A DNA stretch of 38,379 bases from a virus: the IMG/VR virus record IMGVR_UViG_3300010042_000014, positions 1 through 38,379 of that record. One strand, 5' to 3'. The notes under the pieces are model-generated. The model worked only from the letters and a program-made list of their open reading frames with translations, was not told the DNA's origin and did no database searches. Numbering within the stretch: position 1 is the stretch's first letter; each line of letters starts with the position of its first letter. The position numbers were made by a program, and so were the translations under genes. Below are positions 26,201 through 34,116 of the stretch, one piece after another.

Positions 26201-28460
26201 AGGGACTCAAGGTGCTCCTGCTATGCAGTCTCTCATCAAGTCTCTTGATGATACTTCTCTAGCAGCGCTAGGTGTTACACGTGAGGTTGGCCTTTTTGGT
26301 CAGTCTGTACTGAACATACCTGCCAATAAAGATTTCACTCTTTCCGCGAATGTGGACCAGGCCACTAAGGCTTTGGACCTGTTCAAAAGGAGCGCGGCAG
26401 AAACAACGTTGTCTCTGGAGGTTCGAGCTACTCCTGGTCAGAAGTTTTTGTCCAGTCTAACAGGTCATGCTACAGGTGGTCTGATCGCAGGGCCAGGCAC
26501 AGGGACTTCAGACAGTATTGTCGCAGCGCTTTCTAACGGCGAGTTCGTTGTTAACGCCGCGTCTACCGCGAAGAATCTGCCGCTTTTAGCAGCGATCAAC
26601 GGCAACAAATTCGCTTCTGGCGGGCTTGTTGGTGGTTCGGGTACGGGTAGCGCAGCTACTGCCGCGTCTATCACGTTTGATCCAGCTACGTTTGACGGGT
26701 TGACGGCAGCGTCTACCGCTTTAGTAGATCAGCTTCAAGCTTTGGTTACTGAAATCAATGGCGAGGTTGACCCTGCGTTTGTTGCTATGTCCGCGACAGC
26801 TTCGGCTACGTGGACATCGATGTCTAACGCTGCTAACACGTCTTTAAACGCGCATCAAAACGTGTTTAACAATTTGATTAGTGGTTTTAGTAACATTCGG
26901 AGTGCTTTACAGTACACATCCGATTGGGCTGTGTCTCAGTGGGCGCGTATGCGTGAAGCCGCTGCGGAACCGGTGCGTTGGGTTATCAATAACCCGATGA
27001 ACGGTGGTATTATCAAAGCTTGGAATCAGCTTAACACTGATTTCGCTTTAGGCAAGCCTGTCAACAACATTCCGATCGGTTTCGCGACTGGTGGGTATGT
27101 TAGTGGGCCCGGTACCGGTACGTCTGATAGTATCAACGCCAGGTTATCTAACGGCGAATTTGTTGTTAAAGAGCAAATCACGAAGCGGGTCACGCCGTTC
27201 CTTGATGCTCTAAACAGCGGACAGCCGGAAGCCCTGCAGGCCGCTGGTTACGCTACTGGTGGTTTGGTTGATATTCACGGGCAGCAGGTTGGTTCTGCTG
27301 TAGCAGCGGCTTTAAAGTTCGCTAAAGAACAGGATGGCAAACCGTATATTTGGGGTGGTGTCGGCCCTAACGGGTATGACTGTTCTGGCTATATGTCTGC
27401 TGTTACTAACGTGCTGCGTGGCGATGCCCCGTATAAGCGTCTTGGTGTTGCGGCTTCGGAGCCGTGGGCTGGGTTTACTCCTGGTTTGTCTAGCTTATTT
27501 TCTATGGGCGCCTCGTCTGTACACACAGCGGGTACGCTTGCGGGAATCAATCTAGAATCTACCGGAACGCATGTCCGGTTTGGTGGCGATGCGCATGGTG
27601 CAGATGACGGGCAGTTTAACCGCCAGTCTAGCCTGCCTATCGCAGGCGGTAAGTTTGTGTCGGGCGGCCTAGGTTCATTCCTGAGCGGATCCGGTCTAGC
27701 GGAACAAGCTTTTAGCGGTGTTTTGCAACAAGCACTATCGGCTGGTAGCCTCTATCCGGGTAACCGGATGGCGGACTACGCGGGCGGTATTGCTGGCCAG
27801 GCTGTTACTAGCGTCCAAAACTCAGCAGCTAATTCGCTGAACTCTCTTCTTTCCGGTCCATCCGGGGGCGCAGGTGTCGAGCAGTGGCGCGGGATTGTTA
27901 TGCAAGCCCTCGCACGTGTCGGCCAAGACCCAAGTAACGCAAACAGAACCCTCCGTAGAATGAACCAAGAATCTGGCGGTAACCCCAGAGCTATAAATAA
28001 CTGGGATGTCAACGCTAAAAACGGGGTTCCTTCTAAGGGTTTGATGCAGGTTATTGATCCGACATTCCGGGCAAACCGGGATCCGTCTTTATCGGGTGAC
28101 ATCTATGATCCGTTGGCGAACATTGTTGCCTCAATGAGGTATGCACTTGGTCGGTACGGTTCGCTAGCGGCCGCTTACGATAAGGCTGGTGGTTACGCTG
28201 CTGGTGGGACTGTTTCTTCGGATACGGTTCCTGCGTGGCTAACCCCTGGTGAACGGGTTTTGACTGTTGATCAAAACCGGATGTTTGAGCAGTTTGTGTC
28301 TAACCTTTCGGCTGCTAGCCGGTTGGTTGAATCCAATGTTAGCTCACAAAGCAGTAATCAAAGCTACAACATGCCTATTACTGTTTATGGTCAGACTGAC
28401 GCGCAAACTCTTGCTCGTGAGGCTGCTAGGCAAATCGCTTTTCAATCACGCAATGTGTAG
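23217..28460 (+). CDS. tape measure protein with NlpC/P60 and transglycosylase domains
   Basis: This 1747-residue protein sets tail length and probably assists DNA entry. ATG 23217 is chosen because it follows the hairpin and an AGGG site. Residues 1-160 hold coiled-coil repeats (AKAQKKIADLEAKR type), and a hydrophobic stretch follows (about 155-190). Near the C-terminus an NlpC/P60-like domain has YIWGG...GYDCSGY (C1389). A transglycosylase-like domain has MNQESGGN (E1585), GLMQV and YDPLANI. Three copies of a GG...DS...LSxGE-x-V motif start near residues 1085, 1290 and 1662. Two wall hydrolases in one tape measure fit a phage crossing a thick cell wall. Confidence 0.88.
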   Translation: MPKYQAGNATVDIVPSLKGFQKKIAAELKSINPELVVDVDGNLKDFETKMKTATRLRKTVVDVDADIAKAQKKIADLEAKRGSTKIDVDAEISKAQARIAKLTERRNVIIQAEADTARAQAKIDALAAKERKIRFVADTSAAEAGLSRFQKKVAGIGGAIALAGPLVPGLAIGAGGALTALAGSAIGVAKALKDYGDASDEADTNVRKMAATTVSAAAGIRSAQNSVDDARKNAARVADSSAREISQAEKSVASAQKDSLAAQKAVNDERKQAAQDLADLTDKVNGYALSQKDANLSLLEAQQNLTEVNANATKTDLEKARAALQVEEAQARVTELNKQAAKDTASLTEAQKLGVEGSSRVISAKQAEVDANQKVVDAQQNLVYVQKQAAQQQADAATQISRALQTLTEQRAQETAALKGSTDAASKYATTLAKLSPAGKELVTNLIGMKDEANLFGKAMQQATLPGFTRFLQGLATAQGPLTEGFTAVGEAISNSADQANKLIKSPVFQGEIERSLKNSLPIVSATTDGVVGFIQKITEYSANNGQILTGTGNLITSVFGGVNKFLDGTADHAKGLGETYTSLGKIIETVLGSAGVIIGQFGDAFASIRGKVEKFVSDASAFLTKFSGGALKGLADGFGIVIDVADRFLKIITPLAGALGGFTGTIFSGLGAYKLLSGAIGGVATSLARINPTRVLENLSGSAVGKSIGKISSQVEEAGGNASKFSSSVASVGSKALNLVSVLPLAGVAVAGLAALIKNANPSIEEMATGLQKGGFAAQEATKHIEGQQAWIDYANSLGRVTLANGQVYNTSIQIPSVMSEIEAQTKKTRESMSELDLAQTDLTKAQNDLTFAQKTYGESSPQAAAAADGVAEASTRVATAQDRASEATKSHTEKMYDQQLQALKAAGGSAGYEAAQLSLERAQTAVAKATADGTLKTTEGKQALLDLKQAQLGAVASASEYAALTGDAGNAQEQFQLKTIGATLEIIRQAQAAGTQGAPAMQSLIKSLDDTSLAALGVTREVGLFGQSVLNIPANKDFTLSANVDQATKALDLFKRSAAETTLSLEVRATPGQKFLSSLTGHATGGLIAGPGTGTSDSIVAALSNGEFVVNAASTAKNLPLLAAINGNKFASGGLVGGSGTGSAATAASITFDPATFDGLTAASTALVDQLQALVTEINGEVDPAFVAMSATASATWTSMSNAANTSLNAHQNVFNNLISGFSNIRSALQYTSDWAVSQWARMREAAAEPVRWVINNPMNGGIIKAWNQLNTDFALGKPVNNIPIGFATGGYVSGPGTGTSDSINARLSNGEFVVKEQITKRVTPFLDALNSGQPEALQAAGYATGGLVDIHGQQVGSAVAAALKFAKEQDGKPYIWGGVGPNGYDCSGYMSAVTNVLRGDAPYKRLGVAASEPWAGFTPGLSSLFSMGASSVHTAGTLAGINLESTGTHVRFGGDAHGADDGQFNRQSSLPIAGGKFVSGGLGSFLSGSGLAEQAFSGVLQQALSAGSLYPGNRMADYAGGIAGQAVTSVQNSAANSLNSLLSGPSGGAGVEQWRGIVMQALARVGQDPSNANRTLRRMNQESGGNPRAINNWDVNAKNGVPSKGLMQVIDPTFRANRDPSLSGDIYDPLANIVASMRYALGRYGSLAAAYDKAGGYAAGGTVSSDTVPAWLTPGERVLTVDQNRMFEQFVSNLSAASRLVESNVSSQSSNQSYNMPITVYGQTDAQTLAREAARQIAFQSRNV

Positions 28461-28465
28461 TGGGT

Positions 28466-28488
28466 GGGGCCGGCTTCCGGTCGGCCCC
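28466..28488 (+). terminator. GC-rich hairpin after the tape measure gene
   Basis: GGGGCCG (28466-28472) pairs with CGGCCCC (28482-28488) just after the tape measure stop. No T run follows, so it is an attenuator or stability element, similar in position to hairpins after other tail genes. Confidence 0.45.
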
Positions 28489-28506
28489 TTATCCCTGGAG
28501 GTTTAA

Positions 28507-29859
28507 GTGTCAGAACCACAGATCACGTGGACACTCGGAGGGATCTCCTTCAACACGCTAGCGGAAGACTCCGACGGAGTCAAATGGTATATCACAGAAG
28601 ACTCACAACCTTTATCGTCTCCTGCCCCTCTAAACCAGTATAACCCTATTATTGGCCGCCCGGGTGTGTTTCGTGTCCCTGGGTTTAAAGACCGTAACCG
28701 TATGTCTTTCACTATCCGAGCTCACGCCCGGCATGGTGATTATGCTGCCCGCGAACGGGCAGAGATGAAAGTCTTGGCTTTATGCCAGGACACCTCGATT
28801 TTGTATGAGCTTTACCGATACACCCCTATAGGTGGTTTTCGCCAGCAGGTTGTTCTTGACGGCGATATTCTGATTAAGCCAATCATTTCACAAAACCCGG
28901 GGTTTGAGGCGTCTATCGCTTTGACGGCTCCGGACCCCCGTAGGTATGGCGCTGACTCTATCACCCAGCAGGTTGGTTTACCGCAGTCGGCTGCTGGCGG
29001 ATTGGACTTTAAACTCTCTCCCCTGGGTGTTAATATGGGGTTTGAGAGCGGAACCACCGGGTGGACTGCTATCAACGCGAGTCTTGTGGATGAAACCGTA
29101 ACGGTTTCTATCGGCGCACACTCGATGAAAGTAAACGCTACGAACACCGCGTTAGCTACAGGAATCACATCTACCGCTAACATTACAGGCCTTACAGCTG
29201 GTAAACAATACACATTCTATGCGGATGCTAGACCTACGTCTGCGGCTACAATCGTGATGGAAGTCAACTGGAAAACAGCGGGTGGGGCGGCTATCTCGAC
29301 CACCACCCAAACGTTTACTAACGTGCAACCTACTGTGTGGACAGCTATTTCTGGTCAACATCTAGCACCGGCTACCGCTACCCAGGCGACAGTTCAGCTG
29401 AGGCAAACCACAACACCTATTAACACTTACGTGCGGTTCGATAACCTGTGGTTTTACGACTCGCAGGTAGGCCTGGACTTTGACACTACGGGAGGGCTTC
29501 ACTTTGGTGTAAGTGCCTCCGGGTCGGGTTACCTAAATTTGATGAACGTAGGTACAGCTCCGACACCTGTTACTTTAACACTTTACGGCCCGCTAACCAC
29601 CCCCACCATCACTACAGGTACAGGCGCTGTTATCACGTATAACGGCACGTTGTCGGCTACGGATGTGGTGGTTATCAACCCGGATTCGACGTATGTGTTT
29701 TTAAACGGCACTGCGAACAGGTCTTATCTAACTTATCCAGCTAATTTTCAGGATTTCACTATCCAGCCCGGCTCCTCTATGACTGTGGGTCTATCCCACC
29801 TAGGGGCGTCTTCCGACGCGGGATATCTACAAACAACACACCGCCCCGCGTGGTGGTAG
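28507..29859 (+). CDS. distal tail protein (Dit-like) with CBM-like insert
   Basis: This 450-residue protein has a Dit-type N-terminal domain (about residues 1-165: WTLGGISFNTLAED, GRPGVF-RVPGFKDRNRMSF, QQVVLDGDILIKP). A C-terminal beta region (about 325-450, VGLDFDTTGGLHFGVSAS onward) completes the domain. In between, residues about 172-322 (MGFESGTTGWTAINAS...YVRFDNLWFYDS) look like a carbohydrate-binding module of the CBM4/9 type. Dit rings bind the last tail tube ring. The insert may help adsorption to cell wall sugar. The GTG start has GGAGG upstream. Confidence 0.72.
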   Translation: MSEPQITWTLGGISFNTLAEDSDGVKWYITEDSQPLSSPAPLNQYNPIIGRPGVFRVPGFKDRNRMSFTIRAHARHGDYAARERAEMKVLALCQDTSILYELYRYTPIGGFRQQVVLDGDILIKPIISQNPGFEASIALTAPDPRRYGADSITQQVGLPQSAAGGLDFKLSPLGVNMGFESGTTGWTAINASLVDETVTVSIGAHSMKVNATNTALATGITSTANITGLTAGKQYTFYADARPTSAATIVMEVNWKTAGGAAISTTTQTFTNVQPTVWTAISGQHLAPATATQATVQLRQTTTPINTYVRFDNLWFYDSQVGLDFDTTGGLHFGVSASGSGYLNLMNVGTAPTPVTLTLYGPLTTPTITTGTGAVITYNGTLSATDVVVINPDSTYVFLNGTANRSYLTYPANFQDFTIQPGSSMTVGLSHLGASSDAGYLQTTHRPAWW

Positions 29860-29871
29860 GAGGATAATCTC

Positions 29872-31056
29872 ATGGTTGCACTCGGAACCACCGTAGCATC
29901 AGCTGTTGACCCATGGGCGGTTCAAGACCGTATTTCTAGTTCAGACGGTCGTCTCGCTCTTGCGTCTCTTCTCTCAAACGATATTACTGGTAACACCCGG
30001 TTTCGTGGGGGTGTTTTCGGATCGGGGGACACTTTGGGTGTCCCTTCATCCAATCATTCCGGCTTGAGGGTTACCCCCGGAACACTTATGCAGGTACTAG
30101 TCAACTCTGGTAACTGTGCTATCGATTCTAGCGGTAACGGGCCATATCTGGCGCATTTGCCCAGCTCAACAGCTTTAGCGTTGGCGGCATCCTCGGCTAC
30201 GCTAAACCGCTATGACCTTATTATTGCACGTATCTACGATGACCAAAACCCGGCGATAGGTTCGGGTGCGGGTATCCGTACTTTCTCGGTTGAGGTGTGG
30301 ACAGGTGACGGCGCCTCGGGTGTCCCTACTGTTCCGACCCCGTCTATTTCTTCAGGATATATTCCTCTAGCAGCGGTGTATGTAGCTAAAACTGTTACAT
30401 CTATCACTCAAGGTAATATCACCGATCTTCGTGGCCCGGCTATATCGGCTCGTGGCGGTATCCGTACATTATATGGTGTGGATGCTACCCCCGGGTCTAC
30501 CGGTTTTACCGCTGCGGGGTCTTTCCCTGGTGAGCGTAGGTTTGCGTACGGTAACTATACCTTCCAGGATCAAGTCTATTTTGGCGCCAACACTGACCCC
30601 ACTAAATCTGGTTGGCACGGTGTTGCTAACAGCTTGTTTTACACAGCGTCACCTGTTACCGACATGACTAGTGGCGGTATCGGTTCTAACAACGAGATTT
30701 GTCACGTGACAGTAGCAGACCCAGGTGTTCCTTACTACATTCGGGCTGTAGGCCGTGCACGAATCTACACTGGTGCAGGTACTTCTATTGAGCACCGCAT
30801 CCATTTGGACAGCTTGCCTTCTGGGCCGCTAGTTAACTGGGTAAACGTCAACCTTATCAACGGCTCCGGCTCTGATGTTCCGCTGGCTTCCTCTATACCC
30901 TCTTTACCGGTCGGTCCTTTTACGGGTGCCAAAACTGTGTATATGTCTGCTTCGGTTGTTACTAGTACCGGGTCTGGCTGGTACACGCTAGCTACGGATG
31001 GTGTGCTAAACATTCTGTCTGTAGAAATCACTCCCGCTCCTAGCTTGGTGGTGTAA
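29872..31056 (+). CDS. minor tail protein (receptor-binding type)
   Basis: This 394-residue beta-rich protein follows the Dit gene with a GGAGG start site. It begins with a DPWAVQDRISSSDGRLAL segment and contains LVTP-like and TDLRGPAISARGGIRTLYG stretches seen in baseplate upper proteins (BppU-type) of siphoviruses. The C-terminal half is made of short Gly/Ser/Thr-rich strands. It is probably part of the tail tip and may bind the host. A more exact role is not clear. Confidence 0.6.
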   Translation: MVALGTTVASAVDPWAVQDRISSSDGRLALASLLSNDITGNTRFRGGVFGSGDTLGVPSSNHSGLRVTPGTLMQVLVNSGNCAIDSSGNGPYLAHLPSSTALALAASSATLNRYDLIIARIYDDQNPAIGSGAGIRTFSVEVWTGDGASGVPTVPTPSISSGYIPLAAVYVAKTVTSITQGNITDLRGPAISARGGIRTLYGVDATPGSTGFTAAGSFPGERRFAYGNYTFQDQVYFGANTDPTKSGWHGVANSLFYTASPVTDMTSGGIGSNNEICHVTVADPGVPYYIRAVGRARIYTGAGTSIEHRIHLDSLPSGPLVNWVNVNLINGSGSDVPLASSIPSLPVGPFTGAKTVYMSASVVTSTGSGWYTLATDGVLNILSVEITPAPSLVV

Positions 31057-31057
31057 G

Positions 31058-32197
31058 ATGTTTAGGGTACGGATTGCCGAAACGGTGACAGGTATTATTC
31101 AGCAGGAAGTATCCCTAGCATCTAACCCTACGTTTAATGTGGAGCTTTGCCAAAAGGGTTCTTGGGGTGTCGATCTGGTACTAGACGAGGTTATAAATAA
31201 AAAGTCTGATCTGGCATCTTATGCAACGTCAGATAAGTATTCGTGGATCATCCAATGGGATGATTACGTAATACAAGCAGGCCCACCCACCTCGTGTTCT
31301 TTTGATAGTTCTACCCGTAAACTATCTGTACAGGGTACAGGTATCGGCGGTCTGTTGGATCAGCGCGTTCTTCGGGCTTCGGGCGGTACTGCTAGTGACC
31401 TGTCAAACTCGAACAACAACTTGTCGTACACAGCGCAAACCATGCGGGCCATAGCGGCGTCTATGCTAGTCAACGCCACAACCGGGTCAGGTTACACACT
31501 AAACGTAACCTACCCGACCACCCCCGAGGCTGGTACACACACCCGGAATTACTATGGATACTCCAGCACTTCGGTGTGGCAGCGGCTCACAGAGCTATCC
31601 CAAGTCGACCAAGGCCTAGAGTTTGTGTTCACCCCTTTCCTGGATGGTTCTAGTCCTAGAAAGCTTTATTGGAACCTGGTTACTGGTAACCCTAAAATTA
31701 CTGGTAACTCCAATAATATGTGGGATTTTGGCGGGGCGCTCGGGGATATTTCAATCGACATCAACTCGTCGATCGGTCCGGTGCACCGCGCCTACACTCG
31801 TGGATCAGGTGTGGATTCCGCAACACTGTACGGCTACGCGGAAAACTCTGCTGCCCTAACTGCCCTGGGCTATCCGGGCGTGGATTTTGTGGACACAAAC
31901 CACACAGACGCGATAGAGACAGCCACCCTGACAGGGTATTCTACACAAAACCTCAACCAGTTTTCTACAGCTACCGAGACATGGACGGCTTCTGTCCGTC
32001 TAGATGGTAAAAACAAACACGGTAGTCTTGTCTCTCCTCGTTTGGGCGAGTTTGTGGTAGGGGAGTCCCCCCAATTTAGGGTGGAGAAACACCCGTGGAT
32101 CCCTACAGGCACGTACAGACGTCGTGTTCTGGGATATTCCAGTGAATCCGATGGCACATACCAGTTAAAGCTGGCTTCTGCCCCACTATCTATATAG
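31058..32197 (+). CDS. tail hub / baseplate protein (gp27-like)
   Basis: This 379-residue protein opens MFRVRIAETVTG and has DLVLDEVINKKSD, KYSWIIQWDDYVI and RKLSVQGTGIGGLLDQRVL segments, the pattern of phage tail hub proteins related to T4 gp27 and siphovirus tail tip proteins. The C-terminal half is a mixed alpha-beta body ending in TYQLKLASAPL. It is placed after the Dit and minor tail genes, where actinophages encode the hub. ATG 31058 lies two bases after the upstream stop. Confidence 0.65.
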   Translation: MFRVRIAETVTGIIQQEVSLASNPTFNVELCQKGSWGVDLVLDEVINKKSDLASYATSDKYSWIIQWDDYVIQAGPPTSCSFDSSTRKLSVQGTGIGGLLDQRVLRASGGTASDLSNSNNNLSYTAQTMRAIAASMLVNATTGSGYTLNVTYPTTPEAGTHTRNYYGYSSTSVWQRLTELSQVDQGLEFVFTPFLDGSSPRKLYWNLVTGNPKITGNSNNMWDFGGALGDISIDINSSIGPVHRAYTRGSGVDSATLYGYAENSAALTALGYPGVDFVDTNHTDAIETATLTGYSTQNLNQFSTATETWTASVRLDGKNKHGSLVSPRLGEFVVGESPQFRVEKHPWIPTGTYRRRVLGYSSESDGTYQLKLASAPLSI

Positions 32198-32206
32198 GAG
32201 GATTTT

Positions 32207-32740
32207 ATGCCTGATCTTTCCTCAGCGGATAATGTGGGTCAGCAATTAAAGATTCTTGAACGACGTATAGACAATAACTCTTCGCGACCCTCGTTAAAAT
32301 ATGGGGGTACGTGGAGGGCTACGAACGCTACCCAACTCATCGCTGGTGACACCGACACGCTACTACTGTTAAACACAGCGGTAGGTGTCACGCCTAGCGG
32401 TATTACTAACAACAGCAACGGCACGTGGACTATCAACGTTGCTGGTAGGTGGGATTTCAGTCTAACCTACCGTATTCTTTTGTCTAGCACGGGTAACCAG
32501 TTTTTTCAGAAGTGGATTCAGCGCGGTACCGTGTCGGTAGCTGAAAATCAGTCTTCCTACTCGGTTGCTTATTTTGATCGAGGCACAGCTACAGGTGTGG
32601 GTGTGCAATGCAACGTCGGTGACGTTATCTCGTGTTATGGCCGGTGGACCCGTCAAAGCGGTATAGCCGGTCTAACCTATTTTGCGGATGACCCTACAAA
32701 CACTACGTCGTTTACTGCTGGGTGGAGGGGTCCGCTGTGA
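32207..32740 (+). CDS. C1q-like tail fibre protein
   Basis: This 177-residue protein has a short helical N-terminus (QQLKILERRIDNNSS) that could be a coiled-coil stem. A beta-sandwich head follows (about residues 28-177) whose strands (TWTINVAGRWDFSLTYRILL, VGDVISCYGRWTR) match C1q/TNF-like trimeric fibre heads. Such proteins bind host surface sugars. AGGAGG precedes the ATG at 32207. The C-terminus overlaps the start of the next gene. Confidence 0.6.
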   Translation: MPDLSSADNVGQQLKILERRIDNNSSRPSLKYGGTWRATNATQLIAGDTDTLLLLNTAVGVTPSGITNNSNGTWTINVAGRWDFSLTYRILLSSTGNQFFQKWIQRGTVSVAENQSSYSVAYFDRGTATGVGVQCNVGDVISCYGRWTRQSGIAGLTYFADDPTNTTSFTAGWRGPL

Positions 32741-33129
32741 GCTTCTTCTACCGGTTTAGTTTGAGACCTCTTGTTACAGCGGTCTATTTCATATTTATTA
32801 TCCTAGGTGTTTTAGCTATCGTAGTGCCTAACCCCAGCTATCAGCAAACCGGGGGTAGTTTCCTCACTTATATTTGGGCGGGGTTTCTCCTGGTTGGCGG
32901 TGTCCTGGGTGTTTGTGAGTTGTTTACAGGCACACTTTGGTATGAGATTATTGGTTTGGCGTTTCTGATTACTGCGGTGTTTTCGTATTCTGTTGTTCTT
33001 GTCTTCAGGTCTTTCACGGATATTTTTAAACCCCCTTATGCGGGGTTGATGATCCTTGCTTGCGCCCTGTTGTTAGCCCATCGGGTTGTAGAGATTTATA
33101 GGTTTTTGCGATCCGTAAGGCGGCTATAG
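32737..33129 (+). CDS. four-pass membrane protein
   Basis: The start is GTG 32737, overlapping the upstream stop (GTGA) with GGAGGGG seven bases upstream. The 130-residue protein has four hydrophobic helices (such as VTAVYFIFIILGVLAIVV and IIGLAFLITAVFSYSVVLV), and a basic C-terminus (YRFLRSVRRL). It lies between fibre and lysis genes. A holin, superinfection-exclusion or virion membrane role are all possible. The four-pass layout matches small membrane proteins next to actinophage lysins. Confidence 0.65.
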   Translation: MSFFYRFSLRPLVTAVYFIFIILGVLAIVVPNPSYQQTGGSFLTYIWAGFLLVGGVLGVCELFTGTLWYEIIGLAFLITAVFSYSVVLVFRSFTDIFKPPYAGLMILACALLLAHRVVEIYRFLRSVRRL

Positions 33130-33130
33130 C

Positions 33131-33472
33131 ATGGACGTCCAAACAGTTTTAGGGTTAATCCTAGGAACCGGTGGCACAACGGTTATCACCCTGATCGTTA
33201 GAGGAGTACTCACAGTTCGACGAGGCAAAGTCGAGTCTGAAGAAACTCTTCTACGGCGTATCGATAAGCAATCTGCTGCTGATTCTGTGCGTGTAGCTTC
33301 TGCTGAAACCCGGGCGGACCGGGCGGATGAGGAAGCCGAACGGCAGAGAGAGCGTTTCTATAAAGAGCAAGAGAGAGCTTCTTACTACCGGGCATATATG
33401 GTGCAGATGGGTTTGAAGCCGCCTAAGTGGCCTCCAGACGATGAATACCCGCTGGTGGGTGAGCCGACATGA
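33131..33472 (+). CDS. membrane-anchored coiled-coil protein
   Basis: This 113-residue protein has an N-terminal membrane helix (VLGLILGTGGTTVITLIV) and then a long charged helix (about residues 35-90, EETLLRRIDKQSAADSV and EEAERQRERFYKEQERA) predicted as a coiled coil. A Pro-rich tail follows. It begins two bases after the previous gene and overlaps the next as ATGA. It may work with the neighbouring membrane proteins in lysis or as a spanin-like rod, but host envelope type and sequence leave this open. Confidence 0.55.
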   Translation: MDVQTVLGLILGTGGTTVITLIVRGVLTVRRGKVESEETLLRRIDKQSAADSVRVASAETRADRADEEAERQRERFYKEQERASYYRAYMVQMGLKPPKWPPDDEYPLVGEPT

Positions 33473-34104
33473 CCGAGCTTCAAGATCTGGGTTCACGGCT
33501 TCAAGAGCGTCGTCGTAGGTCTGACATTATTTTCAGGGTCGCCTTTTCAGTATCAATTCTAGGGCTAATCCTGTCGCTACTGTGGTTTGGGGCTTATAGC
33601 GCTCACGTAAAAAGAGAACGTGACCAACAGTTATCCACCCAGTCTGAACAGATTGACGCTATCAAAGCCCAGCTCACCAATATTTGTGTATCCACCCCCG
33701 ATAAGCAGTCTGTAGCTCAAGACGCATGCAACCGACTATACAACAATCAACCGCAGGTTATTCCGGGGGCTGTCGGACCTGGTGGTCCGCAGGGTGATCG
33801 CGGCCCAAAAGGTGACACGGGGGATACAGGTATGAACGGCTATACCGTTCAGGGACCTAAAGGGGATCCGGGGGCTACCGGGTTAGCCGGCTCCAACGGT
33901 AAAGATGGTGCTACAGGCGCCGAGGGCCCTAAAGGCGACACCGGAGCTAAAGGTCCACAAGGGGATAAAGGCGATCCGGGTTCCGACGGTGTGGGTATAG
34001 ACCACACTACTATAGCTAGTAACGGCTCTGGGTGTTCTTTAGTTATTTACTACACTAACCATACATCAGATTCGATCCCTGTCAACCCCCTTATGTGCAC
34101 TTAG
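33469..34104 (+). CDS. membrane-anchored collagen-like protein
   Basis: This 211-residue protein has a membrane helix at about residues 22-45 (FRVAFSVSILGLILSLLWFGAY) after a basic start. A short coiled coil follows, then a Gly-X-Y collagen-like run (about 100-170, [19 protein letters not shown]) and a beta-type C-terminal cap with two cysteines. Collagen repeats usually make stable trimers. Combined with the anchor, it could form a stalk that projects from the host membrane or from the virion. It lies directly before the endolysin gene. Its function is unknown. Confidence 0.6.
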   Translation: MTELQDLGSRLQERRRRSDIIFRVAFSVSILGLILSLLWFGAYSAHVKRERDQQLSTQSEQIDAIKAQLTNICVSTPDKQSVAQDACNRLYNNQPQVIPGAVGPGGPQGDRGPKGDTGDTGMNGYTVQGPKGDPGATGLAGSNGKDGATGAEGPKGDTGAKGPQGDKGDPGSDGVGIDHTTIASNGSGCSLVIYYTNHTSDSIPVNPLMCT

Positions 34105-34116
34105 GAAAGGTTTTTT

